The translations under genes were made by a program, and so were the position numbers. A DNA stretch of 64,000 nt from Mesobacillus maritimus (GTDB lineage Bacteria > Bacillota > Bacilli > Bacillales > Cytobacillaceae). Shown here piece after piece: positions 8,249 to 17,324 of this stretch. Every line of letters begins with the position of its first letter. The stretch's first letter is position 1. Below the pieces are notes generated by a model. The model did no database searches, was not told the DNA's origin, and was given only the letters and a program-made list of their open reading frames with translations. The stretch covers positions 20,642 to 84,641 of the forward strand of contig NZ_JACWFH010000023.1 in assembly GCF_019749255.1 (NCBI RefSeq), given 5' to 3'.

Positions 8249-8788
8249 CTATACTGATTGCTCCCGAAACGATCCAATCAGATTCCGAACCGCTTCTTGT
8301 ACTCTCTCCTCTACGACTGGATCTAAAAATGTGACTTCATTACCCGAATAGGATAGCTGGGAATCGATGAGATAGACGCCTTGCGGGACTTCTTTCGCCC
8401 CTAAGACGGAAAACAGTGGCTTAAAGGCAAATTCAAGGGATAAAAGATGTGCCAATGTTCCGCCTGTCGCAATGGGCAAGACCTTCTTCCCGCTTAGACC
8501 TTTCTCAGGAATCAAGTCAAAAAAGCTTTTTAATAGTCCTGGATAACTCGCTTTATAGACCGGACTAACGACGATGATTGAATCAGCATGTTCAACTAAA
8601 TTCTGTGCACTTTGAATGACTGGGTCAGTAAAATGAGCATGAAGAAGAGCCTCGGGTGGCAAATCTCGAATCGTTAGTTCATCGACTTTACCCCCCCTTT
8701 GTACCAATTCCCGTTTTAAATAGGCGGAAATCGCGGATGAACGCGAGCTTACCGAAGGACTTCCTGAAAGAATGAGAATATTGGTCAT
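8249..8788 (-). CDS. NADPH-dependent FMN reductase (SsuE-like)
   Basis: A 179-residue flavodoxin-like protein. The phosphate-binding N-terminus is ILILSGSPSVSSRSSAI and the flavin-facing loop is VVSPVYKASYPGLLKSFFDLIPEKGLSGKKVLPIATGG, both typical of SsuE/MsuE-type NAD(P)H:FMN reductases. It would supply reduced FMN to the two-component monooxygenase encoded 53 bp upstream (8842). It is the last gene of a five-gene minus-strand set with the SsuABC-like transporter. A REP-like hairpin follows its stop. Confidence 0.9.
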   Translation of the reverse strand: MTNILILSGSPSVSSRSSAISAYLKRELVQRGGKVDELTIRDLPPEALLHAHFTDPVIQSAQNLVEHADSIIVVSPVYKASYPGLLKSFFDLIPEKGLSGKKVLPIATGGTLAHLLSLEFAFKPLFSVLGAKEVPQGVYLIDSQLSYSGNEVTFLDPVVEERVQEAVRNLIGSFREQSV

Positions 8789-8841
8789 GTGAAACCACTC
8801 CTTATTTTTAATAGATTAAGAGAAAACGTTTCGGTTTACCC

Positions 8842-10197
8842 TCAAATCCTTTCTTTGATTCTCTCAACAATTGTATTTTCAGGCCGTTTTAGCCCTAAGT
8901 TTTCACGTAATGTCTCCCCTGCATATTCTGTTCGGAAGAGACCGCGCTTTTGCAGGACGGGAATAACCTGATCAACAAAGTCCTCTAGCCCTCCTGGCAA
9001 ATAAGGGGGCATAATATTGAATCCATCAGCCGCTCCATTCTCAAACCATTCCTGCATATGATCAGCAATTTCACTAGGTGTTCCTTTGACTTCCCGATGA
9101 CCTCGTGCCCCCGCAATTCGTTGATACAATTGACGAATGGTTAAATTCTCCCGTTCAGCAAGGTCTTTCAATAATTTAAAGCGGCTTTTTCCTCCATTGA
9201 TTTGCTCTAAGTCAGGAAGATCAGGTAGAGGTCCATCAACAGGATAGCGGGAAAGGTCGACGCTAATCATACTCGATAATAAGGACACTCCAGATTCTTC
9301 AGGAATGATTTCCTCTAGCAGTCGTTTTTGCAATTCTGCCTCGTTTTCGGTCTGACCAATTACCGGGAAAATCCCAGGCATGATTTTTAGTTCGTCAGGA
9401 GAACGACCATATTTGGACATCCTTCCTTTCACATCTGCATAAAAGTTTTGCGCTTCTTCGATGGTTTGCCATGCGGTAAAAATGACTTCAGCTGTCCTGG
9501 CTGCAAGCTCTTTTCCAGCTTCAGACGATCCTGCCTGAACCACAACTGGATGACCTTGAACAGGACGCGCGATATTTAATGGTCCCTGCACTGAAAACCA
9601 TTCCCCTTTATGGTTGATTGCATGAATTTTTGAACCATCAGCAAACTGTGCAGATTCTTTATCGATTAATAAGGCTTCATCCTCCCAGCTGTCCCAAAGC
9701 TGAGTGACGACATCCACAAACTCTTCAGCCCGCTGATACCGCTTGGAATGAAGTAAATGCTGATCTAGGTTAAAATTATGCGCCTCTTCCTCCGTATTCG
9801 AAGTGACGACATTCCAACCTGCTCGCCCATTGCTTAGATGATCAAGCGAAGCAAACTTCCGGGCAACATTAAAGGGTTCATTATACGTAGTGGAGACAGT
9901 TCCAACTAGGCCAATATTCTTTGTTACCGAGGAAAGAGCCGATAAAAGCGTAAAGGGTTCAAACATGGTATTGACTGTCTGCCCTAACACGGTTTGATTT
10001 TTGGCTCTTACTGCATACCCATCAGCAAGGAACAGCATATCAAATTTCCCTCGTTCAGCTGTTTGTGCTAACTTTTTGATAAACTCAAAGTTCATCACAT
10101 TTTCCGCTTCTGCCTTAGGATGTCTCCATGCTGCAACATGGTGTCCTGGTATCATAAAGAACGCGCCTAATTTCATTTCTCGATTTTGATTTGTCAT
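8842..10197 (-). CDS. LLM-class FMN-dependent monooxygenase (NtaA/SnaA/DszA type)
   Basis: About 451 residues of the bacterial luciferase-like family, in the NtaA/SnaA/DszA/DmoA branch. The branch is recognised by MKLGAFFMIPGHHVAAWRHP at the N-terminus, RGKFDMLFLADG, GLVGTVSTTYNEPFNVARKFASLDHLSNGRAGWNVVTS, and GHPVVVQAGSSEAGKELAAR. These enzymes use FMNH2 and oxygen to cleave C-S, C-N or similar bonds. The true start is ATG 10197 (MTNQNREMK) behind AAGAAGGAATG. An upstream in-frame start at 10275 would overlap the permease gene and lacks family similarity. Next to an FMN reductase and an SsuABC-like importer, use of a sulfonate or thioether is likely. Confidence 0.9.
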   Translation of the reverse strand: MTNQNREMKLGAFFMIPGHHVAAWRHPKAEAENVMNFEFIKKLAQTAERGKFDMLFLADGYAVRAKNQTVLGQTVNTMFEPFTLLSALSSVTKNIGLVGTVSTTYNEPFNVARKFASLDHLSNGRAGWNVVTSNTEEEAHNFNLDQHLLHSKRYQRAEEFVDVVTQLWDSWEDEALLIDKESAQFADGSKIHAINHKGEWFSVQGPLNIARPVQGHPVVVQAGSSEAGKELAARTAEVIFTAWQTIEEAQNFYADVKGRMSKYGRSPDELKIMPGIFPVIGQTENEAELQKRLLEEIIPEESGVSLLSSMISVDLSRYPVDGPLPDLPDLEQINGGKSRFKLLKDLAERENLTIRQLYQRIAGARGHREVKGTPSEIADHMQEWFENGAADGFNIMPPYLPGGLEDFVDQVIPVLQKRGLFRTEYAGETLRENLGLKRPENTIVERIKERI

Positions 10198-10261
10198 ATT
10201 CATTCCTTCTTTCTTCATTTTTTTCATAAAACGGGCCACACTGATTGATTGAAGTTTCATT

Positions 10262-11089
10262 CTATCCATTTGCATTTTCCTTCCATTTTGAAAGTTTCTT
10301 CTCGATCGATACCAGCATGAAATTAAGGATCAATCCTAGAAGAGCAATTGTAATGATTCCGGCATACATTTCAGGGATTTGAAAGTTCATTTGTGTATAG
10401 GAGATTAAATAACCTAACCCTTCCTTGGCTCCAACCATTTCCGCTGCAATCAAGACAAGAATTGAAGCGGATCCCGACATACGTATTCCTGTAAAAATAG
10501 TCGGAATTGAGGCAGGCAGAATGACTTTATAGAACAATTGGGTAGACCCTAATCCCATTGATTTCGCCGAACGAATCAACAAGAGGTCAACATTACGAAC
10601 GGCGTTGATGGTATTTAATAAGATTGGAAACAAGCAAGCAAAGATGACAATTGCAATCTTCGACGTCTCGCCAATGCCAAGTAATAAAATAAAAACGGGT
10701 AGCAATGCCAATGCGGCTGTATTTCTAAATAGTTCTAATACCGGATTCAATAACTCATTCGCAAGTGGATACCAGCCTATCACCAGACCTAAAGGAATCC
10801 CAATTAAAATGGCTAACCCAAATCCACTTAATGATCGAAGGATGCTTGCTAGAAAATGGTCGTATAAATCACCAGATACCGCTAAGCCCCACCAGCCTTC
10901 CGCGACGATTGAAAATGGTGGAAAGAAGGTCTGGTCTACGAGTCCCATTCTTGGTGCGACTTCCCAAAGGAAAAGCAAAACCATCATGACCACTGTTTGC
11001 TTCAATAATTTTTGAAGCCAATGAAAAGAAAATGGAATTCTCCCCGGAGCAGGAATCGTCACTGTCACCGATTTATTTACATTTGCCAT
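10262..11089 (-). CDS. ABC transporter permease, SsuC/TauC family
   Basis: A 275-residue inner-membrane protein with about six helices. The EAA-loop region (SAKSMGLGSTQLFYKVILPASIPTIFTGIRMSGSASILVLIAAEMVG) is characteristic of the nitrate/sulfonate/taurine (NitT/TauT) permeases and contacts the ATPase. N-terminal helices include VVMMVLLFLWEVAPRMG, and FGLAILIGIPLGLVIGWYPL follows. It lies 37 bp downstream of the ATPase gene and upstream of the monooxygenase, in an operon of consistent orientation. Confidence 0.92.
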   Translation of the reverse strand: MANVNKSVTVTIPAPGRIPFSFHWLQKLLKQTVVMMVLLFLWEVAPRMGLVDQTFFPPFSIVAEGWWGLAVSGDLYDHFLASILRSLSGFGLAILIGIPLGLVIGWYPLANELLNPVLELFRNTAALALLPVFILLLGIGETSKIAIVIFACLFPILLNTINAVRNVDLLLIRSAKSMGLGSTQLFYKVILPASIPTIFTGIRMSGSASILVLIAAEMVGAKEGLGYLISYTQMNFQIPEMYAGIITIALLGLILNFMLVSIEKKLSKWKENANG

Positions 11090-11126
11090 TTTTTCACCTC
11101 ATTTATATAGTCATTGAAACAAGTGA

Positions 11127-11954
11127 TTAAGCTGTTTCATTCTTCCTCTCAAAGGCCTGTGATTGATGGACTTCCTCTCGTAATAAATCCCAAATTTGGT
11201 GTCTTGCCTGTGCAAATCCAGGTGTCGACCTGATATCCTCATCCAAATTTCTTGAATGAATCGGATTTTGAATCATTTGTTTTATCGTTCCAGGGCGAGA
11301 GGTCATGACGGCAATCCGCTCACCCAAATACACTGCCTCATCAATTCCATGTGTGATAAAAATGATGGTTTTCTTTGTCTTTTCCCAAATTCGAAGCAAT
11401 TCTGTTTGAAGGGTTTCACGCGTTTGTGCGTCTAATGCTGCAAAGGGTTCATCCATTAAGAGAACATCTGGTTCATAGGCTAGGCTTCGAGCAATCGCGA
11501 TCCGTTGTTTCATTCCACCCGAAAGTTCATGAGGATAGCGATTTTCAAAACCCGATAAGCCGACTAAGGCTAAGAAATGCCTAGCGATTTCGGTGCGTTC
11601 TTTTTTGGGGATTTCTTTCGCTTCTAGGCCAAATTCAATATTGCCCATGGCCGTTTTCCAAGGAAACAAAGCATACTGTTGGAACACAATTCCACGATCT
11701 AGTCCCGGTCCTTTAATTGGTTTCCCATCGATTAAGATTTGACCTGAAGTCGGTTTGGTCAATCCACCTAATAAATCTAAAAGAGTCGATTTTCCGCAAC
11801 CAGATGGTCCCACCAACGTGAGAAATTCACCTACTTTAACAGAAAAATGAACATTGTTAATGGCGGTAAATTCTTTTATCCCATTCTTTCTTTCATTGGA
11901 ATCTCGAATGGTAAATACCTTACTAACATGATTAAATTGAATTTTATCGGTCAT
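11127..11954 (-). CDS. ABC transporter ATP-binding protein, SsuB/TauB family
   Basis: A 275-residue ATPase. Walker A is GPSGCGKST (about 49-57), the Q-loop follows at FQQYALFPW, the signature is LSGGMKQR, Walker B is [12 protein letters not shown], and the H-loop is [13 protein letters not shown]. The sequence around the Q-loop and [14 protein letters not shown] fits the nitrate/sulfonate/bicarbonate group. It powers import by the adjacent permease. The start lies three bases after the substrate-binding protein's stop, so the two are tightly coupled. Confidence 0.95.
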   Translation of the reverse strand: MTDKIQFNHVSKVFTIRDSNERKNGIKEFTAINNVHFSVKVGEFLTLVGPSGCGKSTLLDLLGGLTKPTSGQILIDGKPIKGPGLDRGIVFQQYALFPWKTAMGNIEFGLEAKEIPKKERTEIARHFLALVGLSGFENRYPHELSGGMKQRIAIARSLAYEPDVLLMDEPFAALDAQTRETLQTELLRIWEKTKKTIIFITHGIDEAVYLGERIAVMTSRPGTIKQMIQNPIHSRNLDEDIRSTPGFAQARHQIWDLLREEVHQSQAFERKNETA

Positions 11955-11957
11955 GAT

Positions 11958-13001
11958 TTACTCCTCCTTTTTCAGTTCGACTTCATACGGATTAAACTCA
12001 TTCATAAATAAATCATCTAAGGAGATTTCTTCCTTTTTCAACTCGCCACTTTTTTCTAACCAATCAAGCCAAACTTGAAATTCCTGCTCATGGATATAGC
12101 CGCCTTTTTCTGCAATTCCAGTACTTTTAAAGTATTGAATCGTTTCGGTTTCCTCCTTTCGATCTCTTTCTTCAATGATTTTTTCAAAACGCGCGATCAC
12201 CTCTTCTTTCGGAGTCGTCCGCGCCCATTCAATCGCCTTCGCTGTTGCTTCCACAAATTTCTTCACAGTATTCGGGTTCTCTTTGATAAATTGTTCCGTA
12301 AACACATAGCTCCCGGCAGTAAATGCGCCAAACAAATCATAATCGCTAAAGACTTTGCGAATCCCTCCTTTTTCTAGCGCACGATCACGGAGCATTCCTC
12401 CAAGCACTGCGACATCAATTTGATTTTGTCGTAATGATTGCTCGGTATTTGCTGGTGGAACGACGACAATCGTTACCTGCTTAATTTCCTCATCGGTCAG
12501 CCCATTTTGACGTAAATATTCCTTTAACACCGATTCATGATGGGCGCCCATCGTATTCATCCCAACCTTTTTCCCGATAAAATCTCGAGCGTCTTTAATG
12601 GGGCTATCCTCGAGAACGTAATATCCATTAAATGTTTCTTCATCACTGCCATAATAGCCAATCACTGATTTAAGCGGAGCTCCAGAAGCAATCAGTTTAA
12701 TAATCGCCCCATTAAAGGCGCCCCCAAAATCCGTTTGACCTGTTGCAGCATTTTGGATTGATGCTGGTCCGCTTGTTGTATTTCCAATCCACTCTAGTTC
12801 GAGAGGCTCCAAATACCCTAACTCCTCTGCGAGCTCCGGATAGATTACCTGGCCAACTGTCCCTTCATAGTTCATTTTTAATGTTTCATACTCACCATCT
12901 CCCGTACCTGCCACTTTTTCCTTTTGGCATCCGGCCATAAGGACCAACCAACATATGGTGATCAAAAACCCCCAGAGATATCTGCCACTTTTTGCCTTCA
13001 T
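11958..13001 (-). CDS. Substrate-binding lipoprotein of an SsuA-like ABC importer
   Basis: A 347-residue secreted protein. The signal peptide ends in a lipobox (WLVLMAGC, cysteine at about 25), so it is lipid-anchored. The body matches the NMT1/SsuA periplasmic fold: LEWIGNTTSGPASIQNAATGQTDFGGAFNGAIIKLIASGAP, then DARDFIGKKVGMNTMGAHHESVLKEYL, and TEQSLRQNQIDVAVLGG. It captures the substrate for the permease/ATPase downstream. Sulfonates are the usual ligands when an LLM monooxygenase and FMN reductase follow, but this is inference. It is the first gene after a leader with a terminator (13042-13088). Confidence 0.9.
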   Translation of the reverse strand: MKAKSGRYLWGFLITICWLVLMAGCQKEKVAGTGDGEYETLKMNYEGTVGQVIYPELAEELGYLEPLELEWIGNTTSGPASIQNAATGQTDFGGAFNGAIIKLIASGAPLKSVIGYYGSDEETFNGYYVLEDSPIKDARDFIGKKVGMNTMGAHHESVLKEYLRQNGLTDEEIKQVTIVVVPPANTEQSLRQNQIDVAVLGGMLRDRALEKGGIRKVFSDYDLFGAFTAGSYVFTEQFIKENPNTVKKFVEATAKAIEWARTTPKEEVIARFEKIIEERDRKEETETIQYFKSTGIAEKGGYIHEQEFQVWLDWLEKSGELKKEEISLDDLFMNEFNPYEVELKKEE

Positions 13002-13041
13002 TTTCTCCCACTCCCCCTGCTCTGCTTATCTCCAATAGAAA

Positions 13042-13088
13042 TAAAAAAGGCCTTTACTGCAAATGAATTCCATTTGCCGTAAAGACCT
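13042..13088 (-). terminator. Leader terminator/attenuator ahead of the ABC importer operon
   Basis: On the minus strand AGGTCTTTACGGCAAATG pairs with CATTTGCAGTAAAGGCCT around a short loop, with one or two mismatches, followed by TTTTTTAT. It lies about 40 bp before the start of the binding-protein gene and downstream of a sigma-A promoter, so it must be read through for the operon to be expressed. Confidence 0.75.
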
Positions 13089-13106
13089 CCAGTAGACTGG
13101 TCGGTT

Positions 13107-13128
13107 TTGAACAAAACATTTTGTTCAA
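13107..13128. promoter_or_regulatory. Perfect 10-bp inverted repeat in the importer leader
   Basis: TTGAACAAAA and TTTTGTTCAA are separated by two bases. It lies between the promoter and the terminator. It could be a regulator's operator or an RNA hairpin. No known riboswitch core was recognised around it. Confidence 0.5.
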
Positions 13129-13171
13129 TTTCCTATAATCCCTATTGAATTAGTGTGAATTTGATTTATGT

Positions 13172-13204
13172 CCTTTATAATACAAAGGTTCATGTAAGAA
13201 GTCA
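13172..13204 (-). promoter_or_regulatory. Sigma-A promoter of the ABC importer operon
   Basis: On the minus strand TTGACT, a 17-base spacer and TATTAT. It gives a leader of about 165 nt before the binding-protein gene. From here to 13415 I see no further feature. Confidence 0.65.
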
Positions 13205-13415
13205 ATAAAGAATTTAGATTTCTTGCATTTTTCTTTCAATTTTTAAAGCGTCGTGTTTTTTTCAGATTCAAAGATACTCTTAAGCAAAAAACACCCTAGT
13301 ACCCACTAGGGAATGGATGGATTTATGGAGATCGGTTATCCTTGCGTGTTGTTCATTACCGCAGCAATCCCAGCTTAACATGAGCACCCGTTGGATTAAC
13401 ATCTAATTGTAAATG

Positions 13416-13886
13416 TTAGTGGATTGTTTTCAGCATATTTATTCCCGCTATTTCAAACCCAAGTTCCTCATATAGTCTTCTTGCGCCATCATTCGTACCA
13501 AATACATGTAGTTTAAAGTAAAATACCCCTTCTTGTGCTAACCATTTCTCAACAGTATTCATCACATTCGTTCCCAAACCTTTTCCTCTATCTTTCTCGA
13601 AAAGATAAATTTCATATAGAAAAGCACTTTTCTTTTCTTTTTCAACTTTTACCCAAATAAAACCAATTAATTGATTTTGATCTTTATATATGTTAAATAA
13701 ATGATGATTTGGGGTTTCTATCCCTTTAGGCAGTAAGTGATTTAATTGTTTACGTGCTTTCGATAAAGGGTCCTCGCTACTTACCTCATGGGCATTTTCC
13801 GCCAGGACCTCACTATATCTCACTACCTTATCTTCGAAATAAGTGGTAAATTCTTGTTCTGACATTTTCTTTAATACAATTTTCAT
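13416..13886 (-). CDS. GNAT N-acetyltransferase
   Basis: About 156 residues from ATG 13886 (MKIVLKKMSEQEF), which follows a GGGGG ribosome-binding block; the longer frame to 13982 is not supported. The GNAT core is LIGFIWVKVEKEKKSAFLYEIYLFEKDRGKGLGTNVMNTVEKWL, with RGKGLG as the acetyl-CoA pyrophosphate loop, then NDGARRLYEELGFEIAGINM as motif B. Substrate unknown. It stands alone between divergent and convergent neighbours. Confidence 0.88.
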   Translation of the reverse strand: MKIVLKKMSEQEFTTYFEDKVVRYSEVLAENAHEVSSEDPLSKARKQLNHLLPKGIETPNHHLFNIYKDQNQLIGFIWVKVEKEKKSAFLYEIYLFEKDRGKGLGTNVMNTVEKWLAQEGVFYFKLHVFGTNDGARRLYEELGFEIAGINMLKTIH

Positions 13887-14136
13887 TTTTCCCCCTGGAT
13901 TGAATCGACTTATGTAAAAATGATAACATTTCCAGCAAATATCCTGCCTTTTGGCACAAGGAGCAGCAGACCAAATTGACATTCGTCCAATCTATTTTTA
14001 TGTTTCAGTCTCCCCTACAGTTCTTAACAAAACGATTACTCTATCTCCAAACAAACTTTTTCCGATACACTCCATCTTTATTGTGTTATAATCATTTTCA
14101 TTGTATATACTGTAATAATCCTTTAAAGGAAGGTTG

Positions 14137-14478
14137 GTGAAACCCATGAATCGTTTTTTACTCATGCTTATCTTATTGGCCCTGCCTACTGTTACACATT
14201 TATTTGTCGTGCAGTCTGATATGGGTACTGGGTTTCACAACCATGATAACTATGTTTTAGAGACTTTAAGTTTTGATTCTTCCTATCTCGAAAATAGTCA
14301 AGATAGTGATGATAAATCCGCTACCTTTTATACGATTCCATACTTAGTACTAGTGATTCTAAGCCTTATAAAGGTTAGTTTCAATCAAGTCCATGCACAT
14401 AAAAAACGTTATTTTCTTCAAGCCGTATTTTATCAATCTAATAATGTGAAAGGAACTCCTTTGAAAAACGCACTTTAA
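14137..14478 (+). CDS. Small membrane protein, unknown
   Basis: About 110 residues. An N-terminal hydrophobic helix (MNRFLLMLILLALPTVTHLFVV) could be a signal or anchor. An acidic middle segment (SYLENSQDSDDKSA) and a second hydrophobic stretch (FYTIPYLVLVILSLIKV) follow, then a basic tail. No family recognised. GTG at 14137 is about four bases from AAAGGAAGG; ATG 14146 is the alternative. A 38-codon ORF with a strong ribosome binding site follows 22 bp later, probably in the same transcript. Confidence 0.55.
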   Translation: MKPMNRFLLMLILLALPTVTHLFVVQSDMGTGFHNHDNYVLETLSFDSSYLENSQDSDDKSATFYTIPYLVLVILSLIKVSFNQVHAHKKRYFLQAVFYQSNNVKGTPLKNAL

Positions 14479-14500
14479 AAACTCAAAGGAGGCTCCCAAT

Positions 14501-14617
14501 ATGATATGGATGCGATTCATTATAATCGGCATGTTTTCTCTAACTGCACTTTCTCTTTTTTCTTACCAAGGAATAGAGATTTTCAATGCGTTTGTCGACC
14601 TATATAAGCAAAAATAA
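14501..14617 (+). CDS. 38-residue single-helix membrane peptide
   Basis: The ATG at 14501 follows AAAGGAGG with seven-base spacing. The product begins MIWMRFIIIGMFSLTALSLF, which is almost entirely a hydrophobic helix, and ends in a short tail, FVDLYKQK. It follows the small membrane protein at 14137 closely, so the two may act together. The REP-like hairpin at 14618 begins right at the stop codon. No homologue recognised. Confidence 0.55.
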   Translation: MIWMRFIIIGMFSLTALSLFSYQGIEIFNAFVDLYKQK

Positions 14618-14658
14618 GGTGACAGGCACCTCCCATATTCTGGGAGGCGCCTGTCACT
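14618..14658. repeat. REP-like palindrome (GTGACAGGCACC family), copy 3
   Basis: Arms GGTGACAGGCACCTCCCA and TGGGAGGCGCCTGTCACT around ATATTC. It lies between the ends of two convergent genes and probably also acts as a terminator. Confidence 0.85.
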
Positions 14659-14663
14659 CATTT

Positions 14664-16634
14664 TTATGTGGTCGGAACGCTTTCCTTTGTTCCCTTCTCC
14701 CGCTTCAAATACCGGTATTCCAACAAACTTTTTAAAATATCGATTTCCTGTAATAATTCCGCGCCTACATTGGTTTCTAGTACCTTTTTTCTTTCAAGCT
14801 CTTTATCTACTACTCTTTTGACGGACAATACATCTGTGCCATTTCGTAGGACATCTTCTTTTGAATTGAATTGCTGATGTGCGACAAGCTGCATGCCGAA
14901 GGAATTATACAGTAAGGTATAACCTGAAATTCCTGTTGTTGATTGATAAGCCTTTGAAAAGCCCCCATCAATCACGATCATCATTCCATTCGCTTTAATT
15001 GGATTCTCGCCATTAATTTCTTTAACCGGTGTATGCCCATTGATAATATGACCATGATCAGGGTCTAGATCAAATTCTGTTAGAATGTTGCGGCAGGTTT
15101 CCACATTTTCACGTAAATAGTAATATGGATTTTTCATTTCTTTATGGGTGGTTTTATCCTTAATGAAATACCGTTCAAAGGTCGTCATTTCTCTTTTTCC
15201 AAAGAGGGATGAATATTGTCCTGTCCATAAATACCAGACCATATCTGTCGCAAGGTCATCTGTCTTTTCTGGATGTGCAAAAGCATAACGTAAATAATGT
15301 TCGAAAATATCCAGTAATTCACGACCTGCATAGGTTTTGTTTTCAATCACCATTTTTTCCATATTTCCATCTTCATCTAATGGAATACAGCCGTGTATTA
15401 ACAAGTTTCCGTTATATTTCAGATACAGACTGCCTTTTTTCATGAGAAAGTTCATATGTCTTGCGAGCTTTTCTGAATGCTGAACCGAGAATAACAGCTT
15501 GTCGATTACTTGCGCTTCTTCTTCCAAGAGCTGATCAGGCTGCGAGGGATTAACGGTTTCAAAGCAAGTATTATCTAGTGGATATCTCGTTCCACGAAGA
15601 TTGATTTCCTTTTTATCGAAATCGACTTTCTCAAGTAAAAGTCGTTCAGACATCTCAAAATTAGGTCGTCTCTTGATGATAGGACTTTCAAGTTTAAACT
15701 GAATCATCGCAATCGCTTGATGAATTTTCGTAATCTGTAATGTTTCTTCCTCCGATATACTTTCACCTGGTTGGATTTTTGGACGAAAGGCCGGATTATC
15801 TTGATAGTACTTTTCCGCTAGATTAAGCAATGGTCTAAGGTTGATTCCATACACATCTTCAATAATATCCAAATTATTATAACGTGCACAGATCCGAATA
15901 ATATTGGCAAGACACACCTTTGAACCACTAAAGGCCCCAATCCATAGGACATCATGATTTCCCCACTGTATATCAACAGAATGATAATGAATGAGGGCTT
16001 CCATAATTTTATCAGGCTCAGGTCCACGGTCGTAAATATCCCCGACAACATGAAGATGATCAACCACTAATCTCTGCGTCGTATACGCTAGACCCGTAAT
16101 CAGCTTATCCGCTTGACCGAGGGATATAATTTGTTGAACAATTTTTGTATAATAAGGTTCTTTAAAATTGGTGAATTCATCTGCTTTATATAGAAGCTCT
16201 TCGATGATATAAACAAACTGACTAGGCAATGCTTTACGTAATTTCGACCGGGTATATTTCGAAGAGGCATAGGAAACCAGTTTCATCATCCGCTCAATGA
16301 TCACGGTATACCATTGATGCAGCTCCTCTTCATTATCAAACCCATTCTTCACTAACTTGATTTTTTCTTCAGGATAGTACACCAAGGTTGCAAATTCTTT
16401 TATCTCTTTTTCCGTTAATACCTTTTTATACAGGTCTTCGATTTTCTCCTTTACCTTCCCCGAGCCATTTCGTAACACGTGCTGAAACGCTTGATACTCC
16501 CCGTGTAAATCACTAACAAAATGCTCTGTTCCCTTTGGTAGATTAAGGATGGCTTCTAGATTAATAATTTCCGTTACAACTTTTTCTTCATTATTATATT
16601 TTTGTGCTAGCAAATCTAGGTATTTTGTATACAC
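14664..16634 (-). CDS. fbp: Fructose-1,6-bisphosphatase, class III
   Basis: A 656-residue protein of the Firmicutes-specific class III FBPases, matching the usual length (about 640-670). It hydrolyses fructose-1,6-bisphosphate to fructose-6-phosphate in gluconeogenesis. Calcineurin-like metallophosphoesterase motifs are visible: [12 protein letters not shown] near residue 40, [17 protein letters not shown] and [15 protein letters not shown] near 195-235, and [12 protein letters not shown] near 535. The N-terminus [40 protein letters not shown] matches B. subtilis Fbp. It is monocistronic. The B. subtilis enzyme is active during gluconeogenic growth and activated by PEP (established knowledge). 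Confidence 0.96.
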   Translation of the reverse strand: MYTKYLDLLAQKYNNEEKVVTEIINLEAILNLPKGTEHFVSDLHGEYQAFQHVLRNGSGKVKEKIEDLYKKVLTEKEIKEFATLVYYPEEKIKLVKNGFDNEEELHQWYTVIIERMMKLVSYASSKYTRSKLRKALPSQFVYIIEELLYKADEFTNFKEPYYTKIVQQIISLGQADKLITGLAYTTQRLVVDHLHVVGDIYDRGPEPDKIMEALIHYHSVDIQWGNHDVLWIGAFSGSKVCLANIIRICARYNNLDIIEDVYGINLRPLLNLAEKYYQDNPAFRPKIQPGESISEEETLQITKIHQAIAMIQFKLESPIIKRRPNFEMSERLLLEKVDFDKKEINLRGTRYPLDNTCFETVNPSQPDQLLEEEAQVIDKLLFSVQHSEKLARHMNFLMKKGSLYLKYNGNLLIHGCIPLDEDGNMEKMVIENKTYAGRELLDIFEHYLRYAFAHPEKTDDLATDMVWYLWTGQYSSLFGKREMTTFERYFIKDKTTHKEMKNPYYYLRENVETCRNILTEFDLDPDHGHIINGHTPVKEINGENPIKANGMMIVIDGGFSKAYQSTTGISGYTLLYNSFGMQLVAHQQFNSKEDVLRNGTDVLSVKRVVDKELERKKVLETNVGAELLQEIDILKSLLEYRYLKREKGTKESVPTT

Positions 16635-17129
16635 AAGTTTAGCCTCCTTTTCCTGATTGGTCTTGTGTTACAGTAAAAGATGCATGAGCATCGTTTCATT
16701 ATTATTGACATTTTTACTAACGAATTTTAATTCAACTTCAATAGTATAGAATTTTCTTAATTATATATGATAGTAACATATTTCTTCCTATTTAAGGATA
16801 ATAAAATTTTGATGTTCTTTCATAGCCTCTTAAAGAATTCATAAAATATTGTTGTTTGAGTTCAGTTACAAATCCCCCCAAAAATGTGTTCAGAGCCCCA
16901 TGATTGTCCTTGCTTATAACCTGTCACACTGTGATTTCCACAACGTACAAGTACAAAAAGAAGCCACTCATCTTTGCAGATTTGTGGCTGTACTTTGTGG
17001 ATTATAAATAATAAAGGGTAGAAAGAGGTATCAAATGTATAGAAGTTTAGCACAATACGAAATAAAATATTATTTACTCTTACACTCGTAAAAAAAAGAA
17101 AATTTTCTCCATATTTGAAGAAAACGTGT
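16635..17129. other. Intergenic region upstream of fbp
   Basis: AT-rich DNA without a convincing gene. It holds the upstream region of fbp and, at about 16960-16998, an AGCCAC / GTGGCT hairpin followed on the minus strand by CTTTTTG, which would end the transcript of the 27-residue ORF at 17213. A 63-codon frame at 16862-17053 has no ribosome binding site and overlaps that hairpin. Confidence 0.5.
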
Positions 17130-17213
17130 TTATTTTTTCCTTTTCGATTTTCCGAATAGTCCTATTGCAACAGCCGTGCCAATGCCGACAACAAACCAAG
17201 TAGCTAAACTCAT
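17130..17213 (-). CDS. 27-residue membrane peptide
   Basis: ATG 17213 follows AGGTGA with five-base spacing. The product starts MSLATWFVVGIGTAVAIGLF, one glycine-rich transmembrane helix, and ends in a strongly basic tail, GKSKRKK. This design is like small stress or spore membrane peptides of bacilli. No named family was recognised. A terminator-like hairpin lies downstream at about 16960-16998. Confidence 0.5.
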   Translation of the reverse strand: MSLATWFVVGIGTAVAIGLFGKSKRKK

Positions 17214-17324
17214 TTCATTCACCTCGATTTAGACTAACACGATTTCTATTGTATATCCCAAATGAATGATGTGCCCCAGTGACCATCATCTTTTTTAAGA
17301 AAACGTTGAGAATAATCAAAGAGT

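Noticed and set aside
13001..13204. S-box (SAM) or T-box riboswitch upstream of the importer
   Set aside because: The conserved S-box core and the T-box GGGTGGNACCGCG motif are absent; only a palindrome and terminator are seen.
16862..17053. 63-codon ORF on the minus strand
   Set aside because: No ribosome binding site, no recognisable family, and it overlaps a likely terminator of the small 17130-17213 ORF.
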